64,000 nucleotides of DNA from Brachypodium distachyon (lineage: Eukaryota; Streptophyta; Magnoliopsida; Poales; Poaceae). The position numbers were made by a program, and so were the translations under genes. The notes beneath the pieces were generated by a model, which saw only the letters and a list, made by a program, of their open reading frames with translations, was not told the origin of the DNA and did not search any database. Below are positions 12,046-25,561 of this stretch, one piece after another (the first letter of the stretch is position 1; every line of letters begins with the position of its first letter). The stretch lies in contig NC_016134.3 of the NCBI RefSeq assembly GCF_000005505.3, positions 45,226,650 to 45,290,649 on the forward strand. The letters are read 5' to 3'.

Positions 12046-14904
12046 ATGAAGCATCTCATGTCGCCGAGGACGACGCCGACGCGGCGCGCGGCGCTGCAGC
12101 TGGGCGTGCCGGCGAAGAGCGGGTGGGGGCAGCAGGGGAGGACGCTGGTGGTGGCGGTGCGGAGGGACGCGGCCGGGAGGGAGCTCCTCGCCTGGGCGCT
12201 CGCCGAGGCCGCCGCCCCCGGCGACCGCGTCGTCGCGCTCCACGTCACAGCCTCCGACGGGTCGCCGGACACGGCCGGAGCCGCCGAGTCGCTCGCCTCC
12301 GTCCTCGGCGCCTACGACGGCTTCTGCAGTCACAAGCAGGTATTCATTCAGTTGCTTGCTTACTCCCTGATTTCCACTTCGAATCCTCCGCATTTCTGGC
12401 CCCGCGAAAAAAATGGAAGCTGATTCCTTTGGCCAATCAATCAGATCGGCCTGGAGCTGAGGGTCTGCCATGGATCGTCCGTCAAGAAGGCTCTCGTGAA
12501 CGAGGCCGTCTCCCACGGCGCCTCGCAGCTCATCCTCGGGGTCACCAGGCACTCCAGGCATCTCGGGTACGAATGTCACATTGCGCAAATTTTACAGAGT
12601 GACATTGGCACATTGCCTTGGTCTCAATGCTAACATCCTGTGTGAGTGTGATCCAGAGTGTCCGCCACCGCCGTCGCCAAGCACTGCGCGAAGAGGGTCC
12701 CGCGGAGCTGCTCGGTTCTCGCCGTCAGCGATGGCGCCGTCGTGTACCATGGCAACGCAATGCAGGACGAGACGGATATCACCCACTGCTGCACAAGTAC
12801 GCGCAAGACGCCTTCCTCTGAATTTAGTTATACATCTACTGATCTACACACAACACGTTCCTTCTTCCGGTGGATTCAAATTTGATCAAAATGTTGAAAT
12901 TCCTCTGCAGTGTCTTCCCCTCGGAAAGATTATTCTCTGGTGGCGGAGACGCCGCGAAGGATCTACCGGAAGATGCTCGACGCGGCGGCGGCGAAGCTCG
13001 GGGACAAAGCGCAGGACGACTCGGCGATCGGCCAGTGCCGGCCGTCCTTGCGGCGGAGCACGTCCACGTCGGCCAGCGCCCCTGTCTCGCCCAAGGTGGC
13101 GGCGGCGCCACCGACTCCGGCGAGGTGCCGCAGGCGGGAGCTGCCGGAGGTGGCCGCCGGGTGGCCGCTGCTGAAGAAGGACATCATGGCTGGCTCGCCC
13201 GAGTGCTCGGAGATGTCCGTCGTCGAGTGGGCCATGCGGCTCCCGAGCCGGTGCTCGCGGCTGTCGCCGGCCAGTTCTTCAGGCAGAAGCTCCGATCTTC
13301 TGAGAAGACGTGATTCGGCAGAGCTGTCTCCGGCAATGGAGGAACCGGAGGAGGAGATTCCAGAGGAGCTGGCTTTGATCAGAGAGAAGTACAAGTCAGT
13401 GTACACCTTGTTCAGTTACAGCGATCTTGCAAAGATCACCTCTGACTTCTCACCAGGTACATACATACATCGAATTGAGCTGAATGATGATGGTGAATTT
13501 GATAATGATGATGATCCGCTGAACGAATCCATTTGTGTTGTGCAGATTGTGTCGTCGGGAAAGGCGGCGCGAGCCGGGTGTACAGCGGCAGGTGCGAGGA
13601 CGGCAAGGAGCTGGCCGTGAAGGTCCTGAATTCTTCTTCTCCGGAGGTGGTGAAGGAGTTCGCGGCGGAGATGGACGTCGTCAGCGCCGTCGACCACCGG
13701 AACGCCATGGCACTCGCCGGGTTCTGTGTCGACCACGGCAAGCTCATGCTGGTGTACGACTACATGCGCAGGGGCAGCCTGGAGGACATACTGCACGGCA
13801 AAGCAGGAGGTTCAGAGCTCGGTTGGCCGGAGAGGTTCAAGGTGGCCGCCGGAGTCGCGCGCGCCCTCGATTATCTCCATGGCGGCTGCGGCGGTGATGG
13901 CGGCGGTAACCGGCGTCGGGTGATCCACCGGGACGTCAAGTCCTCCAACATCCTCGTCTCTGAAGATTGCGAACCGAAGCTCTGTGACTTTGGTCTTGCG
14001 CTGTGGGCGGAGAACGCGGCGGCGCAGATCACCGGCGACGACATGGCCGGCACGTTCGGGTACTTGGCGCCCGAGTACTTCATGCACGGCAAGGTGAGCG
14101 ACAAGATCGACGTGTATGCCTTCGGGGTCGTCCTCCTCGAGCTCGTCTCCGGGAGGAAGCCGGTGAGCTCCGGCGGGCCCAAGGGCCAGGAGAGCCTGGT
14201 CATGTGGGTGAGTATCTCTTCTACACACACCATCTTTTCCAAGGGACAGTCATTGGTGAGTGGTTCTTTAACGAATTTGAGCTTGATCTGTGAGCTCAGG
14301 CCAATTCCATCGTGCAAGGAGGGAAGCTGACGGAGCTCGTCGACCCGAACCTCCCGACGGACGGCAGCGGCGAGGTCGAGAGGATGGCCCTCGCCGGCGC
14401 TCTTTGCATCAGGCGAGAGCCGCAGCGCCGGCCGAGCATCGCAAATGTAACAAGATCTCGTCTCTGAAATTGTCCATTAGTTGTTGCTTAATCATATTGT
14501 TCTTCAGATGCTATGCTCAGTTTCCTCACATGCTGCCGTCTGAACTTGTTCAGGTGCTGAAGCTAATCGACGGCGACAGCGACGCCATCAAGTGGGCGAG
14601 GTCACAGCTCGGCGTGTCAGACACCGACAGTGAGAAAGATTACAACGCCGTTGACATCGACGATGATGAAGAAGATTACAGTGTAGTCACTTTGCCAGAG
14701 AAGAACGACATCCAGTCATACATCAAACTCGCCCTGCTCGACGTCACCGGCGAGGACGATGATGATGCCATGTCCATCAGCAGTGACTTCATCGCTGCCA
14801 ACATGTCCTTGGAGGAGTACATGAAAGGGAGATGGAGCCGATCGTCGAGCTTGACTGAAGACGGAGACACCATCCATGGTGGGAACTCCCGGATCTTTGT
14901 GTAG
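12046..14904 (+). CDS. Receptor-like cytoplasmic kinase with N-terminal USP domain
   Basis: Soluble Ser/Thr kinase of the RLCK VI-like group. Exons 12046-12339, 12445-12566, 12657-12796, 12911-13456, 13546-14207, 14300-14446 and 14554-14904 give 753 residues. Order: a universal stress protein (Rossmann-like) domain about 30-160 (TLVVAVRRDAAGRELLAWAL; SHGASQLILGVTR); a Ser/Pro-rich linker; then the kinase. Kinase landmarks: glycine loop GKGGASRVY (372-380), Lys393 in AVKVL, HRDVKSSN (495-502), DFGLA (515-519), GTFGYLAPEYF. A C-terminal tail ends with a conserved MSLEEYMKGRWSRSSS block, which is diagnostic for the Arabidopsis USP-kinase proteins. There is no signal peptide or membrane segment. 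All catalytic residues are present, so it should be active. An insertion of Gly/Asp residues before the catalytic loop (near 480-490) is unusual. The substrate is unknown. Confidence 0.93.
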
Positions 14905-15301
14905 ATATCAGCAATTCTTTTGACTAGTCCAATTTTGTGTATCGAAACCAGGTTGCAGAATCAAACCTGCAATGCCCTTGACAAGTTTTGATGTTTCACC
15001 TTGGGAGTCCATAACTCCACATTCCATGGTTCAAAGAGAACTATGGACTGTAAAGTGTAAAATATAATTTCTTTCTACTTCTAGTGTTGGTTCCAACAAC
15101 ATTTGGAATTTGGAGGCAAATTAGCTAGCATCCCCCGTCCCCAACGTCCTCAGATCCAAAATCACGAGTCCTTAAATTTGTCCAGACAACCCCGTCAAGA
15201 ATGGGAAGAAAAATCTGAATTCTAAAATAAATGCTCCAACATAGTTCGCGCAAACCAAACACATGTTTCTGAAACATAAATATACACACAAGTATATGCT
15301 A

Positions 15302-15402
15302 CTCCTTCATAAATATACACACAGGCATATGATGTACCTATGCCTAAAAAGCGTCTAAATACATCTAATAGAAAGTCACTTAATATGATGGGACGGAGGG
15401 AG
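15302..15402. mobile_element. Stowaway-like MITE, left end decayed
   Basis: Right end TTAATATGATGGGACGGAGGGAG is a canonical Stowaway terminus; the left end CTCCTTCAT is degenerate. TA dinucleotides flank both sides (15300-15301, 15403-15404). It lies in the 14905-16234 interval between the kinase and RPB10, where I see nothing else. Confidence 0.6.
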
Positions 15403-16234
15403 TATTAAAAAACTCAAGCATAAACAATTCAGAATCTTTTTTTCTTTTCGAGGAATCACAATTCAGAATCTTCGTCTCAGATTTCAAACTGTAGTTATGT
15501 TCCAAAAATCACAGGTCAACGAAAAGAGGTAGATTGCATGATTAGTCTACTCTGCAGCTACCAGGAACATGTTGTGAATGTTTCATCACATGCGGCAGCA
15601 CCATGCATAAACAGGCACGACCTCCTTACAAATATAGCATCTGTAGCCTAAACAGCATGGATTTGCTAAGAGAAGCATGTGCAATTATGCAATTCATCAA
15701 TGGTTCATCATCATCGCACCTAGGTCAACAAGAAATGGAATGACACCCTTGCAGAATGATTAGTTCACAAGTCAACATTCTTACAAGTAGATGAATGGAC
15801 AATAATTCAAGTTAAGAGCTCCCATAATGAAATCACGGAGCAACTTCGGCACTTCGCATGCAAGTGCTTAGATAAAAACAAAGCTAATATCATCACAGGA
15901 GAAGAAATGCACATCCAGCACGAGTAAACGTCTGTGTTTAAATCATTTCTATTTCCTGCTAGTTGAATAGATGCACACAGATATCCAATCAAAGAAATCT
16001 AGCATTAAACACACCGATGATAAGCTCAATCAGTTTGAAACTGGGAAATGCGTACATATGCTGGTTAATAGTTCTGAGAATTACTTAGTAGAAACACATG
16101 GTCGACTGAAAATCCTTGGAGATTCATGAACAAACCGACCTCACATTAGGACCTCACATCATATCACTCCTAAGTACTGAGACAAGTGTCCAAAAGTACC
16201 AAGGAACAATGTATTTGGAGTATGCTGGGTTCAT

Positions 16235-17857
<1,623 letters not shown>

Positions 17858-17912
17858 CTTCGATGCTGCGTCTCCGCCGCCGCCGCCGCTGGAGAAGAAG
17901 GCCTAGGGAGGG

Positions 17913-17920
17913 TAGGGTTT
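17913..17920 (-). promoter_or_regulatory. Telo-box upstream of RPB10
   Basis: TAGGGTTT on the plus strand, AAACCCTA in gene sense, 56 bp before the RPB10 ATG. Same motif and similar spacing as the RPS5 and RH51 genes in this window. The remaining 17921-19876 holds one MITE and no recognisable gene. Confidence 0.55.
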
Positions 17921-19299
17921 TGGGGGCACACGCGAAGGAGAGGGAGAGACCGAGAGAGTGGAAACGAAAGGCTGCACTTATGGGGAAGGTCCTTTGCAAA
18001 CGAACCCCTGGATAACTATGAAAATCAAAATTAACCTAAGGGCTTTATTGAAACTTTTGGAGGTACTGTCAGGTGGGTCCAGACCTGATTCAAGGTGACA
18101 TACGGCCAGTGCCGTGCTGGCCACTGTCAGGTGGGTCCGGACCCACGGACCAGTAGACCAAACGGCACGGGAGCCTGCTCCATTCAAGGGCTCTCTCCTG
18201 TTTTTCTATCCTTCAAACTTCTATATAACTCATGGGAAAATGAAAGAGTTCCAGACTCCAGGGCCTCTAATTTGCAGGGTCCTCTCAGGTTAAATTGTAC
18301 GAGTACTTCTTGTCTTCTTGAGGCAAGGATCTATCTTTGTTCGTATTGCATTAGAAATATGCACAACTCGGAGAAAGGGCCAATTCCTCAAACAAACCCT
18401 CTATTCAAACACCTGTTTGCCTCTTTTTTTCCTTAACATTCTTGAAATTTGAAAAGGTGATATTTCAAGGGCCTCTTTGATTAAAAAAAAGGATTATGAT
18501 TTTTAGAAAGAAATCAAACTGTAATGAGAAGGTGTTCTTTTTTCCAATGATTGTGTATCTACTAAGAAAGAGAGGGAGGGGGGAAGTAAGAGAATTTCTC
18601 TCTGGCGCTAGAGGAGTATCGATGACTTCAAATCGCCATGTCCGTCACACACCTGCTGATAATATCTCTGGGAGGCAATCTACGCTGATAAGGAAACTTC
18701 CATTGAGTAGAACCATTTGGAAACGCCGTGTGTGTGTTTTCTACGATGTAATTAAACACTCTCTGGTGCAAATTCCTGTGGTATTTAGTTTTACAGAATT
18801 TGAGACACAACGTTGCTATTCTAAATTTTCTATATTTCTGATAAAACTGAGGGGATATTTCTGTATTTTAAAATCAAGAAACCAATGAGGACCTGGCCTT
18901 ATTTCATAAGCATGTCCGACTGTCAGGAGCATGGAGCAGGCGCAATTGCTCTTTCAGGAATTGCCAAAACGAATACTGGAGTTTACATTGGTCCTCGCCT
19001 CCTCGGCCAAGTGCCTACTCCACTCTGTAGTGAACATGAAGGAAACAACGAATAACATAGTGATCTGTTTTATTACTGATGGATAAGACATTCGAGGAAG
19101 AATTAACCGAAAAAACATTTGATTGATTCCAGAGAATAGAGTGATACATATACGGGAAATGTCACATCAAGAATAGAGTGATACTAAGGTCTCAGGGAGG
19201 TACAGAGCTGTGTAAAGATAAAGATGCTAAGGTAATTATGCCCTCAAGTCAAACAGTAACCAGGCTTCCACTGGATCTTAAACAAAAATATGCATACTA

Positions 19300-19409
19300 C
19301 TGCCCCGATCCATATTAATTGTCAAAATATTACGTGTATCTAGACGCTTTTTAGACAGATACATTCATATTTGGACAAATTTGAGATAATTAATATGGAT
19401 CGGAGGGAG
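19300..19409. mobile_element. Stowaway MITE, complete
   Basis: 110-bp element bounded by TA (19298-19299 and 19410-19411). Left CTGCCCCGATCCATATTAATT and right AATTAATATGGATCGGAGGGAG are inverted repeats; the interior has TGTATCTAGACGCTTTTTAGACAG. It lies about 470 bp 3' of the transporter stop codon, possibly within or just past its 3' UTR. Confidence 0.85.
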
Positions 19410-19876
19410 TACATATAAATATTGGTTCCATTTTCCCCCTCAAGATAGACTAAATCACATTTTCTTTTCAGGGCAAAATATACCCTGCCAACAAACAAGT
19501 GTTTACAGGATCAAATGAATACCATGTCATCCTGAAAAGAAAAACTGAATTCATGCTTATCATGCACAGTTCACATTCCAGGACAACTCCTGGTAATTCA
19601 CATTCCAGGAAACACAAGGACAAGTAAATCAAGAAACTAAACGGTATCAAGAAAACAAATTACAAATATCGTATACTTATATAGGCCAGCTTTGGGATCA
19701 TCCCTGATACCAAAATGTAGTACTGAAACGTGTTATTTCTTCCTAACTTTAACACGTGGGATGCAGTCTGAACACTGAAATTTGACAAATGATGAACAAA
19801 TACATGTAAGATTCCCGTTTCACTATCCCGCCTCACCGTAACTGAGAAGAAGAGAATAGGCAAAAACAATCATCCT

Positions 19877-21187
19877 CTATTCGAAAATCTTCTCGCCAGT
19901 TGAGAAAATCAAGAAAATGACTGAACTAAAAATACAAAGGTATCCTGGAACAAAGAAGACTGTTTTCCATGTTTCTGAGCTTGTTAGATCCATGTTAGAA
20001 GCCTTTGCAGCCTCCAGAATATTTCCCGTGAGACCGACGCCAACTATCCCAGCTAATGTCCCAGCTGTGTTTGAAACCCCCATCACTATGCCGGCAAATT
20101 TTGGAGCAACATCCATGTGATTCACTGCAAAACCTGCTCTTCCTAGAGCCAGAAAACCAAGAGATATGGACGAACAGATCACAGTCCCTGAGGGTGTCCC
20201 AAATGAAGGAAGGGCCATAAGTGCAACAGCCGAGACAACGAACCCAATGGTGTTCAGGAGCTTCCTTGTCTTGGTAACTGATAAGATCCTTCTTGTAATC
20301 AAGTGATCAGCAACCACTCCACCAATATTGGAAAATATAAACATGTTGAAATAGGGAAGCATCTTCGAGGATCCCATATCCTGGAGGCTGAGCTTAAGGG
20401 CTAATTCAAAATAGGTAGGCAGCCAATTCATGATAACATACAAGGCATAGTGGAAAGTGAAATTGTTGACGACAATTGCCCAAACCGGTAGACTGAAGAT
20501 AATCCTTCGCCATGGTATCTTTACAGTGCGAGGTGCAACAACCCCACCTGCTTGTGCCTTGATCTTCTCTCGAGATGCCACCTTTGGCATTGCCACTTTT
20601 GGAAGGTCAGTACGAGGTGGCTCACTGGAAAACTTCAACCATATTAGAGACCATGCTACTCCCAGTACTGCTTCAACAAAGAAAACTGACTGGGGTCCCA
20701 TGTGCTTCACTAGACTTGGAAAAAACAGCATACCACCAGCTGCCCCAAGGTACATCCCTGAGGTTGTTAAAGATACTGAGCGAGAGCGCTCCTGAGGTGG
20801 CACCCATTGTGCCAGAACAGTGTGAATGGCAGGAAATATGAAGCCTTGTGCTACACCAACAAAAAGGCGAGAAAGCACCAGAATGACTACTCTGTTTGGG
20901 TCTAGTGGGATTAAACCACATATCAAAGACCACAACAAGAATGACAGCAGCAGAACACGTCTACCTCCCATTCTCTGGGCTGCCCACCCACCAGGAATTT
21001 GTGATAAAACATAACCATAATAGAACATGGAGAGTATCATGCCTTTGTTTGCTTGATTCACCTCAATTGCATCAGCTGATACGGTGTAAGCAATCGAGAA
21101 ACCCACCCGTTCAATGTAGCAAACATTTGTGCAGATGAATGTCAGAAATACTATGACATAACGCCTTGGGAACTTCAGTCTCGCCAT
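19877..21187 (-). CDS. PHT4;6: PHT4;6-like anion/phosphate transporter (SLC17 family)
   Basis: Major-facilitator transporter, 436 residues in one uninterrupted coding exon, start MARLKFPRRYVIVFLTF. About twelve hydrophobic segments are visible. Conserved blocks: CYIERVGFSIAY in the first membrane segment, GYVLSQIPGGWAAQRMGGRR (family loop 2-3 motif), QGFIFPAIHTVLAQWVPPQER, NNFTFHYALYVIMNWLPTYFE, GRAGFAVNHMDVAPKFAGI and a C-terminal FSTGEKIF. It aligns closely with Arabidopsis PHT4;6, a Golgi phosphate exporter, and lacks the long N-terminal transit peptide of the plastid PHT4 members, consistent with an endomembrane location (inferred). The coding start is clear; the leader probably contains an intron, because GC-rich transcribed-looking sequence near 22280-22620 lies about 1.1 kb upstream. 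Substrate is inferred from family. Confidence 0.93.
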   Translation of the reverse strand: MARLKFPRRYVIVFLTFICTNVCYIERVGFSIAYTVSADAIEVNQANKGMILSMFYYGYVLSQIPGGWAAQRMGGRRVLLLSFLLWSLICGLIPLDPNRVVILVLSRLFVGVAQGFIFPAIHTVLAQWVPPQERSRSVSLTTSGMYLGAAGGMLFFPSLVKHMGPQSVFFVEAVLGVAWSLIWLKFSSEPPRTDLPKVAMPKVASREKIKAQAGGVVAPRTVKIPWRRIIFSLPVWAIVVNNFTFHYALYVIMNWLPTYFELALKLSLQDMGSSKMLPYFNMFIFSNIGGVVADHLITRRILSVTKTRKLLNTIGFVVSAVALMALPSFGTPSGTVICSSISLGFLALGRAGFAVNHMDVAPKFAGIVMGVSNTAGTLAGIVGVGLTGNILEAAKASNMDLTSSETWKTVFFVPGYLCIFSSVIFLIFSTGEKIFE

Positions 21188-22780
21188 TACTAACTACAGA
21201 TGGAGCACAGAGTTCTATAACAGTCTTAATCAGGCCACCACTTGCTGACCTCCCACGAATATTCACCAGGTTTTACCATAAACATGTATTTCTTCCTTCC
21301 ATCTTTGGGGATACTAAGATCTGAAACAGATAAAATACTGATCATTCACCAATATGAAACAATGTGGGCTTCTTCAACCGTGCTTCATATATCGGTACCA
21401 GTTTACTGATCTCATAAGCAATTTAACACAGAAAAAGCTCTATATGCTGCTCATTAACTCAAGAGACCTGCTCAATGAAGACATACATCATTTAGTTAGA
21501 TTAACCGAGACATTGATTATATGCAAATCGTGTCACTTCTGCTATAATGTGGTGCTACAATGCAAAGTGATACTCGACCATGGTTAGAAATCAAATGATG
21601 CAAAATCTGCGAGCCATATGGCTTAAGACTGTCACCAGAGGATCTTAGATTTTAGCTCTTTCTTCAGAGGAAACATATGCTCGTGTAAACCAGTAAAGAA
21701 ACCCATCAAAACCTACACAGAGCACTGGCTGATCTAGATCTTACTTGTACCAAACAAAGAATATTGTCACCAAGTGTTTCTGTCTCGGCTATAATGAATG
21801 AAACCAAGCTCTAACACACGACTGTAAGCTAGTAAAATTGAACCCCGGATCCTCAATGAACCTAATGAATCATGTACTAGCTCGCAAGGAAGCACGTAAT
21901 GGCCACACATTTGCACTGATCCTAGAGATTCAAGCACGCAGACCCAAGCAAAAGCACACGACACATGTTGGCCTGAAAAATCCACTGCTGGACAGAGGTG
22001 TGTCATGCGCATCTCAAAATCCGAAACAGGAAACACCCGATTCGCGACATCTTCAAGAGAACCTCGCAGCATTCACCTTCAGCCAATAGTGCGAATCAGA
22101 TCTCCCGGAGATCTGGCACTTGAAACCCCAAATCCTACCAAAATTGGCCAAGTGACACACTCTCCCCACAGCTCACCGAACGACCGACATGCTCCAGGAA
22201 CGAGGGGTTTTGCGCCAAACGAAAGGGAAGAGGAGGGAAACATTAGTAGACGGGAGCAGGAAAGGGCAGCAGTAAATCACCTCGAGATCTCCTGGACTTT
22301 CTGGTGCGGCGCCGTCGCCTGCGGGAGCTCGGCCACACACGAGCTAGCCGCAGGGCGGGCTAGGAGGATGAAGGAGCTGCGCTCTGCGCGACCCTTTGCT
22401 CGCCGTATCTCCGGCAAGCCACCGACCGTCCTTTGCCCTAGCCGCGCCGAGCAGGGATTGAGCAGCCGCCGCACCGGTCGGCTGCGGGTCCGTGCGCGTC
22501 CCTCTCTGGCAGCAGCACTGCCCCCTTCGCCGACGACGACTGCCTCTGTGCCGCCTTCCGCCACCAGCCGGCAGCACGGAGAGAGCGAGATCGCGAAGAG
22601 CGGCAAAAGAGAGGCGGGTTGGGTGTGTGTGAATTGCGATGCGAGTCCGGGAAGGGGACGCAGGAAGGGAAGGGAAGGGTGTGGGGCGCGTGCGTCACGT
22701 GAGAGCTGTAGAAATTAAAGGGTCGGTGGTGGCGAAAGGTCAACAGCTTTTCCCCCCCTGCGAGCCAGCAAGAGCACATG
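21188..22780 (-). other. Transporter leader/promoter interval, no coding gene
   Basis: AT-rich for the first 1 kb and then GC-rich (22260-22680) with pyrimidine-rich stretches in the minus sense, such as TCTCTCTTTTGCCGCTC and GATCTCGCTCTCTCC, that look like a 5' UTR. The GC-rich part has long open frames on both strands, but none resembles a known protein. I interpret this as a spliced 5' leader and promoter for the PHT4;6-like gene. Confidence 0.4.
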
Positions 22781-23044
22781 CACCACCGTGGTTTGGTCTG
22801 TTGCGTTCAACTCCTGGGCTCCTGGCTGCCCCTTGGCCACGCTCATCTGCTGCCACATGTGGGAACGGTGCACTCAAAATTCTTGACCAAATTTCTGGCC
22901 CGGTTGGACTTAAAACTGCTTTCTGATTTTTGACTTATAAACCATAAAAACATCAAATTAGATGTTTTCGGATTTAGCTTTTGACATTTGACTTGATATT
23001 GTTAAATGATGGTATAAGTAAAAAGACAAAGTCAAAAACAACTA

Positions 23045-23165
23045 GAAATTGTTGTACCAGTGAAAAAAGCAACTAGGGGTTGTTGTACTGATAAGTCACG
23101 TGCCTAAAAGGTTAGAAAGCCTATGCCATAGGGGTTGTTGTACCAGTGAAAAAAGAAACAGGGGT
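23045..23165. repeat. Short interspersed direct repeat (three copies)
   Basis: The block GGGGTTGTTGTACYRGT with trailing TGAAAAAAG occurs around 23048-23069, 23077-23092 and 23131-23158. Non-coding; origin unknown. Confidence 0.55.
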
Positions 23166-23208
23166 TACATCTTCTTCCTTTGGCCATGACCAGGCATCAT
23201 ATATAGTA

Positions 23209-23320
23209 CTCCTCCGTCCCAAATTAAATGATTTTCTATTACATGTATCTAGACTCTTTTTATACATAGATACATCTATATTTGGACAAATTTGAGTCAC
23301 TTAATATGGGACGGAGGAAG
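23209..23320. mobile_element. Stowaway MITE, complete
   Basis: 112 bp, flanked by TA (23207-23208, 23321-23322). Left CTCCTCCGTCCCAAATTAAATG and right CACTTAATATGGGACGGAGGAAG are inverted repeats; the interior has CATGTATCTAGACTCTTTTT and TTTGGACAAATTTGAG. Confidence 0.88.
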
Positions 23321-23420
23321 TACACGGTTTGATTGAAACCATGTTCGAACACCCCCTTTTGCTGGGGCTGTGGCTCGTCTTTCCACACCAATCTGACCTC
23401 CCAAGTCTCTCGATCTGTAG

Positions 23421-23775
23421 AACCCAAAAATTTTGCGGCAGTGGCCCCTTTGCCAACATTTTTGTCAAAAATGGCCCCCTTCAAAAACTATTGGCAAAAC
23501 TAGCCTGGCGGAAAGCACAGAAAGCGACACGTGGCCGTTTCGCTAATGGCATTGACGGAATGTATTGTAACAGTTCGTGCAGTGTTTTGTGCATCTGACT
23601 CTATGTATTGAAAAGCGCTTTCGCGCCCCTTCCACCAATGGCTATTGGTTGGAAAGGCCGCGTGTCGCAATATGTGCTTTTCGCCAGGTCATTTTTGTCA
23701 TTTCGTTCGGAGGAAGCCATTTCTATCAAAAATGTTCGTCAGGGGGCCAATTAAGCACAAAATTCTTTTCAATAC
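23421..23775. mobile_element. Foldback (near-palindromic) element
   Basis: The two halves are inverted copies meeting near 23590-23600. Left landmarks: AAAATTTTGCGGCAGTGGCCCC, CCAACATTTTTGTCAAAAATGGC, GCCTGGCGGAAAGCACAGAA, GCGACACGTGGCC. On the right, read in reverse complement: AGAATTTTGTGCTTAATTGGCCCC, CGAACATTTTTGATAGAAATGGC, ACCTGGCGAAAAGCACATAT, GCGACACGCGGCC. The pairing continues almost to the centre. There is no coding capacity. Borders are approximate and I could not identify a target duplication. A Mutator- or hAT-type MITE is possible. Confidence 0.7.
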
Positions 23776-24349
23776 ATGACGTTGGACCCCTCCCGGCCGG
23801 ACTCCATCCCCAGGAACAGGATGCGAACGGTTGATTGGTAAGTTGAGGCCTCCATCCGTTACGTACGAACTCTGAAAGGGGGACGATGAACTCAAATTTC
23901 TGCTAGCTGGGCCTTTCTCGTGGACCATTTAGAGAGATACGTGAATGTGGGGCTTGGTCTCCCCTGCTCCAGATGTTGGGCTTTTGTTGGTTTGGCCCAC
24001 AGTACATTACCCTCTTATAGAACTAATCCTATTCAAGTGCCATTTCTGTCCTCGTGGATTAAGGATCAGTTTAGCATTGTTGAACTATGATGGCTGAACT
24101 TGTTTTATAATTTGCTGTAAAAAAATACACACGAAGGGAGTAGTTGGTTAGTCAAACACGAAAATAGGCAAAAGCCGGTTAGAAAAGCTGGATTATCATA
24201 ATCCACCTCAACGTCAAACCCATCTTAAATCTCCCCAACCTTTTGCGAGAGCTCAAACCCTCGAGAGAAATTAGCAGTGATCTTGAAGTTGAAGGCTTAG
24301 CTAGACATATACATCGATCGCTGTCGTCCGGGGCGGCGAAGAAGTAATC

Positions 24350-25165
24350 ACTTGTGATGGTCACTTCCGGCTACTGTGGGCGGGCACTTTGGCTATCTTT
24401 TTTCTCTCGAGAAAACACAAAAGCTTTCCGTCTCGATGTTGTGGTGTGTCGGGCATTTGGTTTGCCCCTCTCTGTTTCAGGTGGTGTACAAGGCATTGGC
24501 ATTCTTTTTTCAACAGGAAAGTCCTCCTGCCCGAGAAGCGTAGGGTGCCGGTGTTGACGATGATGCCAAGAGTTCAAGATCTACTCTGTGCATTGGGAAG
24601 TAAGTTGACGAAAGAATGTTCAAGTGCATGCCGATTCACGCGATGGATTTTTAGACGTTGGTCGAGAACTGGTTGGGCTTTGATTTTCAGTTTTTCACCC
24701 TGATCATTTTTGGGGAGCTGCCAACACGGTCACCGAGTGGTGGCATGCAGGGCATCTCCTTCCACTCGCGTAACCGTCAAAAGGCAATTACCTCACTCCT
24801 CATGTTTGGTTGTCGTTTTTTCCGCCCTTGTTTCTAGGGGTTGTATGGGACCTCTTTGGAGCTCTAACTTCTTCTCTATTAATGGAATCCGTTTCAAGTT
24901 GTTTGGCCGGAAGGAATGGCTGTAGCTGTAGCATGTAGTTATTTTTTCCCCATCTGTTGATGGACTGGCAGGGAAAGTCTCGATCCTTTTGTAGATGGCA
25001 GCTCTGCTAGGGAGTTTTGATTCGGCGAAATGCCTGGAGATGTACTACTTTCCGCGTATTGATCTTTTTCTATCTTGTCTAGACTGTTAGGGCGGTGTTT
25101 CTTTTTGTAGCTGGCCGGTAACCCCAGCATAACAGACTTGAGCTTTCTAAATAAAGCCAATCGAG
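24350..25165 (+). other. Possible retroelement remnant, unresolved
   Basis: Gene-free stretch with base composition unlike the AT-rich neighbours, ending in GAGCTTTCTAAATAAAGCCAATCGAGG. Its ending resembles the stretch at 11091-11112. No reverse transcriptase, integrase or terminal repeats were recognised. The neighbouring 25166-25561 is the 3' flank of the first expansin gene. Confidence 0.22.
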
Positions 25166-25561
25166 GCGAAAGCATATTCTCTGAACAAAAATGTCTATCG
25201 ATAGTCGTCGATCGCCATCCATATATAGGCTCATCACATGCTGACATGCAGATGATCAAATCACAAACCGCGGGCGGGCACAGAAGAAATTCCCAATTAA
25301 TCAGTCAAACTGTGATTAAATTAATTCCACAGAAATGTGGCCGCCGGTCAATCGACCCGTCCATGGATTAATTACACAGGTTTGCTAATATCTTGCTTAA
25401 TTTGATTAATTAATCAGCTAGAGCTAGCTCACTTAGCGCGCGCGTGCACGCAATTAGCACCAGTGACGTGCATGCATATGCATGGCATGGCTGCTAATAC
25501 TACTCCTGCATGCGTCTCCTCCCGTCAGATGTACACCGATGGGCCAGATTGTTTTTATTCA

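Noticed and set aside
11641..12588. Minus-strand open frame overlapping the kinase first exons
   Set aside because: Antisense to USP-domain exons, Arg/Gly/Pro-rich, no domain resemblance.
22005..22718. Plus-strand open frame of 237 codons upstream of the transporter
   Set aside because: Lies in GC-rich sequence better explained as the minus-strand 5' leader; no conserved protein features.
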